Positions 5,558 through 7,756 of a stretch of DNA of 7,756 nucleotides are shown here, one piece after another. The first letter of the stretch is position 1. Every line of letters starts with the position of its first letter. The stretch spans positions 19,061 through 26,816 of the forward strand of contig DGDD01000123.1 in assembly GCA_002385265.1 (NCBI GenBank), in the 5' to 3' direction. The position numbers and the translations under genes were made by a program. The notes below the pieces were generated by a model, which was not told the origin of the DNA, searched no databases, and worked only from the letters and a program-made list of their open reading frames with translations. This stretch comes from Chitinophagaceae bacterium UBA3961 (lineage in GTDB: Bacteria > Bacteroidota > Bacteroidia > Chitinophagales > Chitinophagaceae).

Positions 5558-7330
5558 ATGAAGCGAATACTTTCCATTGCCTTGGTGTTTATAATGATGG
5601 GTTCTTTTAAAACGCGTCTTTACAACCCCTCATGGATTCGAATCAATTTGGTTGGATACCGAACACAGGCTCCCAAAGTGGCCGTTTGGTGCAGTAAAGA
5701 AAATGAGCAAATTCAGCAGTTCCAAATTGTTGATATCCTCAGTGGAAAGCCTGTTTACACAGGTAAGAAAGTGGAAAGTTTTGGAGCTTATGGTCCTTTT
5801 AAAGCAGTAACAAGACTCGATTTTTCCGATTATACAATTGAAGGACGCTATGTAATTGTGGCCGGAGGTGTCAGTTCTCCGGAGTTTACCATTGCATCCG
5901 ACGTTTACCGAAAAGGAGCTGATTTCTGCTTGCGCTACATGCGTCAGCAAAGAAGTGGATTCAACCCATTTCTGAAAGACAGTTGCCATACCAAAGACGG
6001 CTATGTGCTCTACGGCAGTTCAAAAGGGATTAAAGATAGCTCTTATGTTTATGTGAGTGGTGGATGGCACGATGCCAGCGACTATTTGCAATACGCCACT
6101 ACATCGGCCAATGCAACCTATCACTTATTGATGGCCTATCGTGATTTTCCCGATGTGTTCAATGATATCTATCAGGCCAACGGATTGGCGGGTTCCAATA
6201 AAATACCTGATGTATTAGACGAAGCCAAATGGGGTCTTGATTGGCTCTTAAAGATGCATCCTAGAAAAGATTGGATGTTCAATCAGGTTGGAGACGATCG
6301 CGATCATGCCGGAATGCGCATACCCAAGGAAGATAGTTTTTATGGAAAAGGAATTCAACGCCCCGTCTATTTCATCAATGGCAAACCACAACAAAGAGGG
6401 AAGTTTTTAAATCAAACTACCGGCGGTGCCTCTACCGCAGGAAAATTTGCAAGTGCCTTTGCTTTGGGAGAGCGCCAGTTCAAAGCCATTGCTCCGTCTT
6501 ATGCAAAAATGCTTCGCGAAAAATCGTTGACGGCGGTTCAATTTGGTGAAGCGATGCCCGGCGTAGCTCAAACTGTTTCCGTAAAGTCGCCCTATATCTA
6601 TGCAGAAGGAAATTGGATGGATGATATGGAATTGGCTTATGCCGCGCTGTATGCGCGTGATAAAGATCCGCAACAACTTGCAAAAGGAATGAAATTGGCG
6701 TCGAAGGAACCACTTACTCTTTGGATGGAGAAAGATACAGCAGCCCACTACCAGTGGTATCCCTTTATCAATATTGGTCATTATGAATGGATGCGTCAAT
6801 TGAAGGGAGAAGCGAAGAAGAAATTGCTGAGTTATTATAAGAAAGGGATTGAACAGGTTTGGTCTCGGGCACAAAAAAACGGCTTCTATCGCGGTGTGCC
6901 ATTCATTTGGTGCAGCAATAATTTGACGGTTTCCTTTGCCATTCAATGCTTTTGGTACAGAATAGAGTCGGGCGATACCAAATACCAACCTTTAGAGCAA
7001 GCCTGTATTGATTGGTTGTTTGGTGTAAATCCATGGGGAACTTCCATGGTCTATGGCTATCCGGCTTGGGGCGACACGCCGATAGACCCGCACAGCGCTT
7101 TCACGCAACTCAAAAAATATCATATTGATGGTGGACTAGTTGACGGTCCGGTGTACACGAATATCTATAACAACCTCATTGGGATCAAATTGTACAATTC
7201 CGATTCATATGCAGCTTTTCAAAGTAATTTGGCTGTTTATCATGATGATTTTGGCGATTACAGCACCAATGAACCAACAATGGATGGAACGGCCTCATTA
7301 ATTTATTTACTCGCTGCATTGGCAAAATAA
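5558..7330 (+). CDS. Glycoside hydrolase family 9 enzyme with N-terminal Ig-like domain
   Basis: Predicted inverting beta-glycosidase of family GH9, 590 aa, probably exported. Residues 1-15 form a basic, hydrophobic signal-like segment (MKRILSIALVFIMMG) without a lipobox; the cleavage site is unclear. Residues about 26-112 fit the CelD_N-type Ig-like domain (WIRINLVGYRTQAPKVAVW). The (alpha/alpha)6 catalytic domain follows. GGWHDASD (168-175) is the GH9 DAGD-type motif holding the nucleophilic-water Asp residues D172 and D175. NPWGTSMVYGYP (491-502) and DPHSAF (510-515) match the conserved substrate-binding region, though classical cellulases have PHHR there. DYSTNEPTMDG (567-577) contains the general acid E572. 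No CBM, dockerin or type IX secretion tail is present, so it probably acts in the periplasm on oligosaccharides. The substrate could be a beta-1,4-glucan, a mixed-linkage glucan or another beta-glycan. No SusC/SusD pair is visible nearby. Confidence 0.92.
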   Translation: MKRILSIALVFIMMGSFKTRLYNPSWIRINLVGYRTQAPKVAVWCSKENEQIQQFQIVDILSGKPVYTGKKVESFGAYGPFKAVTRLDFSDYTIEGRYVIVAGGVSSPEFTIASDVYRKGADFCLRYMRQQRSGFNPFLKDSCHTKDGYVLYGSSKGIKDSSYVYVSGGWHDASDYLQYATTSANATYHLLMAYRDFPDVFNDIYQANGLAGSNKIPDVLDEAKWGLDWLLKMHPRKDWMFNQVGDDRDHAGMRIPKEDSFYGKGIQRPVYFINGKPQQRGKFLNQTTGGASTAGKFASAFALGERQFKAIAPSYAKMLREKSLTAVQFGEAMPGVAQTVSVKSPYIYAEGNWMDDMELAYAALYARDKDPQQLAKGMKLASKEPLTLWMEKDTAAHYQWYPFINIGHYEWMRQLKGEAKKKLLSYYKKGIEQVWSRAQKNGFYRGVPFIWCSNNLTVSFAIQCFWYRIESGDTKYQPLEQACIDWLFGVNPWGTSMVYGYPAWGDTPIDPHSAFTQLKKYHIDGGLVDGPVYTNIYNNLIGIKLYNSDSYAAFQSNLAVYHDDFGDYSTNEPTMDGTASLIYLLAALAK

Positions 7331-7345
7331 TGCATTGTATCTTTG
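7319..7345 (+). promoter_or_regulatory. Predicted short-leader promoter of the Mur ligase gene
   Basis: TATCTTTG at 7338-7345 is a perfect match to the Bacteroidota -7 element TAnnTTTG. A TTG at 7319-7321 lies 16 bases upstream, slightly closer than usual. The ATG follows only four bases after the element (TACC, then ATG at 7350). Transcription would therefore begin at or very near the start codon and give a leaderless or almost leaderless mRNA. The element sits within the 19-base gap after the GH9 stop codon, so the Mur ligase gene may be transcribed independently of GH9. Confidence 0.55.
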
Positions 7346-7349
7346 TACC

Positions 7350-7756
7350 ATGATCCATTCTATAGAACCACTTAAGCGTATTTTTTTTATTGGCGTAGCC
7401 GGAACCGGCATGAGCGCACTAGCGCAGTATTTGAAGGGAATTGGAAAAGAAGTGACGGGAAGCGATCGCTACTTTCAGCCCAATACATTTAATGATACAA
7501 AATCGAAACTTGAAGCCGAAGGCATTCAGTGTTTTGTGCAAGACGGATCCGGCATAACAGCGGAAACCGATGTCGTGATCGTGTCTACTGCAGTTGAAGA
7601 CACCGTTCCGGAAGTAATCAAAGCAAAATCGCTCAATATTCCCATACTCAAACGTTCTGAATTATTGGCCTTGATTGCAGCCAGTAAAAAAACGATCGCG
7701 GTTGGAGGCACCTCAGGAAAATCAACCACAAGCGGCATGTTGTTTCAGATATTGGA
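7350..7756 (+). CDS. MurC/Mpl-type Mur ligase family protein (partial, 3' end outside window)
   Basis: The first 135 residues of a Mur ligase cut by the right edge. The N-terminal Rossmann-like domain starts RIFFIGVAGTGMSALAQYL (10-28) and continues with VTGSD (35-39), DVVIVSTAVE (74-83) and IPILKRSELLA (97-107). This is the MurC/Mpl layout for binding UDP-N-acetylmuramate. The central ATPase domain begins with IAVGGTSGKSTT (116-127). MurC and Mpl usually carry GTHGKTTT here; His and the first Thr after Lys are replaced by Ser (S122 and S125). Mur ligases couple ATP hydrolysis to joining an amino acid or peptide to a UDP-linked carboxylate in the cytoplasm. This one could be a second, divergent MurC-like enzyme instead of the essential MurC, because no mra/mur division-cluster gene is beside it. 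The gene lies 19 bases after the GH9 gene. The family call is strong; the exact substrate is open. Confidence 0.85.
   Translation, partial: MIHSIEPLKRIFFIGVAGTGMSALAQYLKGIGKEVTGSDRYFQPNTFNDTKSKLEAEGIQCFVQDGSGITAETDVVIVSTAVEDTVPEVIKAKSLNIPILKRSELLALIAASKKTIAVGGTSGKSTTSGMLFQIL

Noticed and set aside
6407..6988. 193-codon minus-strand open frame opposite the GH9 gene
   Set aside because: Fully contained in the conserved GH9 catalytic domain; its translation looks like an antisense shadow with no motif.
7526..7738. Minus-strand open frame opposite the Mur ligase
   Set aside because: Antisense to the conserved Rossmann domain and P-loop of the MurC-like gene, so it is a shadow.

Overview
The window looks like chromosomal DNA of a Bacteroidota bacterium, probably near the Chitinophagaceae/Sphingobacteriia. 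This is inferred from three things: promoter-like TAnnTTTG elements with an upstream TTG, no strong Shine-Dalgarno sequences, and the protein types. These include an exported AbgB-like M20 peptidase, a GH9 enzyme of a kind I associate with this phylum, and a divergent MurC-like ligase. No rRNA, tRNA, CRISPR array, insertion sequence or phage gene was recognised.

Layout from left to right. Bases 1-252 hold no convincing gene, only a short direct repeat (CCTTTGTGAC twice, 20 bp apart). A forward gene at 253-1707 encodes an exported M20-family amidohydrolase. The convergent gap 1708-1969 holds a candidate terminator for it (1791-1829), a strong bidirectional-type terminator (1901-1926), and two mirror-image degenerate 8-bp-phased repeats that start at or inside the stop codons of the two flanking genes. 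lysS (class II lysyl-tRNA synthetase) lies on the minus strand at 1970-3487, with a good Bacteroidota-type promoter at 3532-3562. Upstream of it, on the same strand, is a two-gene unit separated by 6 bp: fumarylacetoacetase (4467-5471), then a flavin-reductase-domain protein (3573-4460). An 86-bp divergent gap separates this unit from a forward GH9 glycoside hydrolase (5558-7330). A MurC/Mpl-type Mur ligase begins at 7350 and runs off the right edge.

How the genes relate. The fumarylacetoacetase retains the known catalytic and metal-binding positions, so it probably catalyses the last step of tyrosine/homogentisate breakdown, giving fumarate and acetoacetate. The flavin-reductase-like partner is probably co-transcribed, but its reaction is unknown. 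The other genes are housekeeping (lysS) or stand-alone functions: scavenging of amidated or peptidic substrates, beta-glucan breakdown, and a Mur-type ligation. They do not form one evident pathway.

I did not find a convincing new multi-gene system. The most interesting items are the paired stop-codon-overlapping octamer repeats, the nonstandard P-loop of the MurC-like protein outside a cell-wall cluster, and the short-leader promoter placed directly before that gene's start codon.
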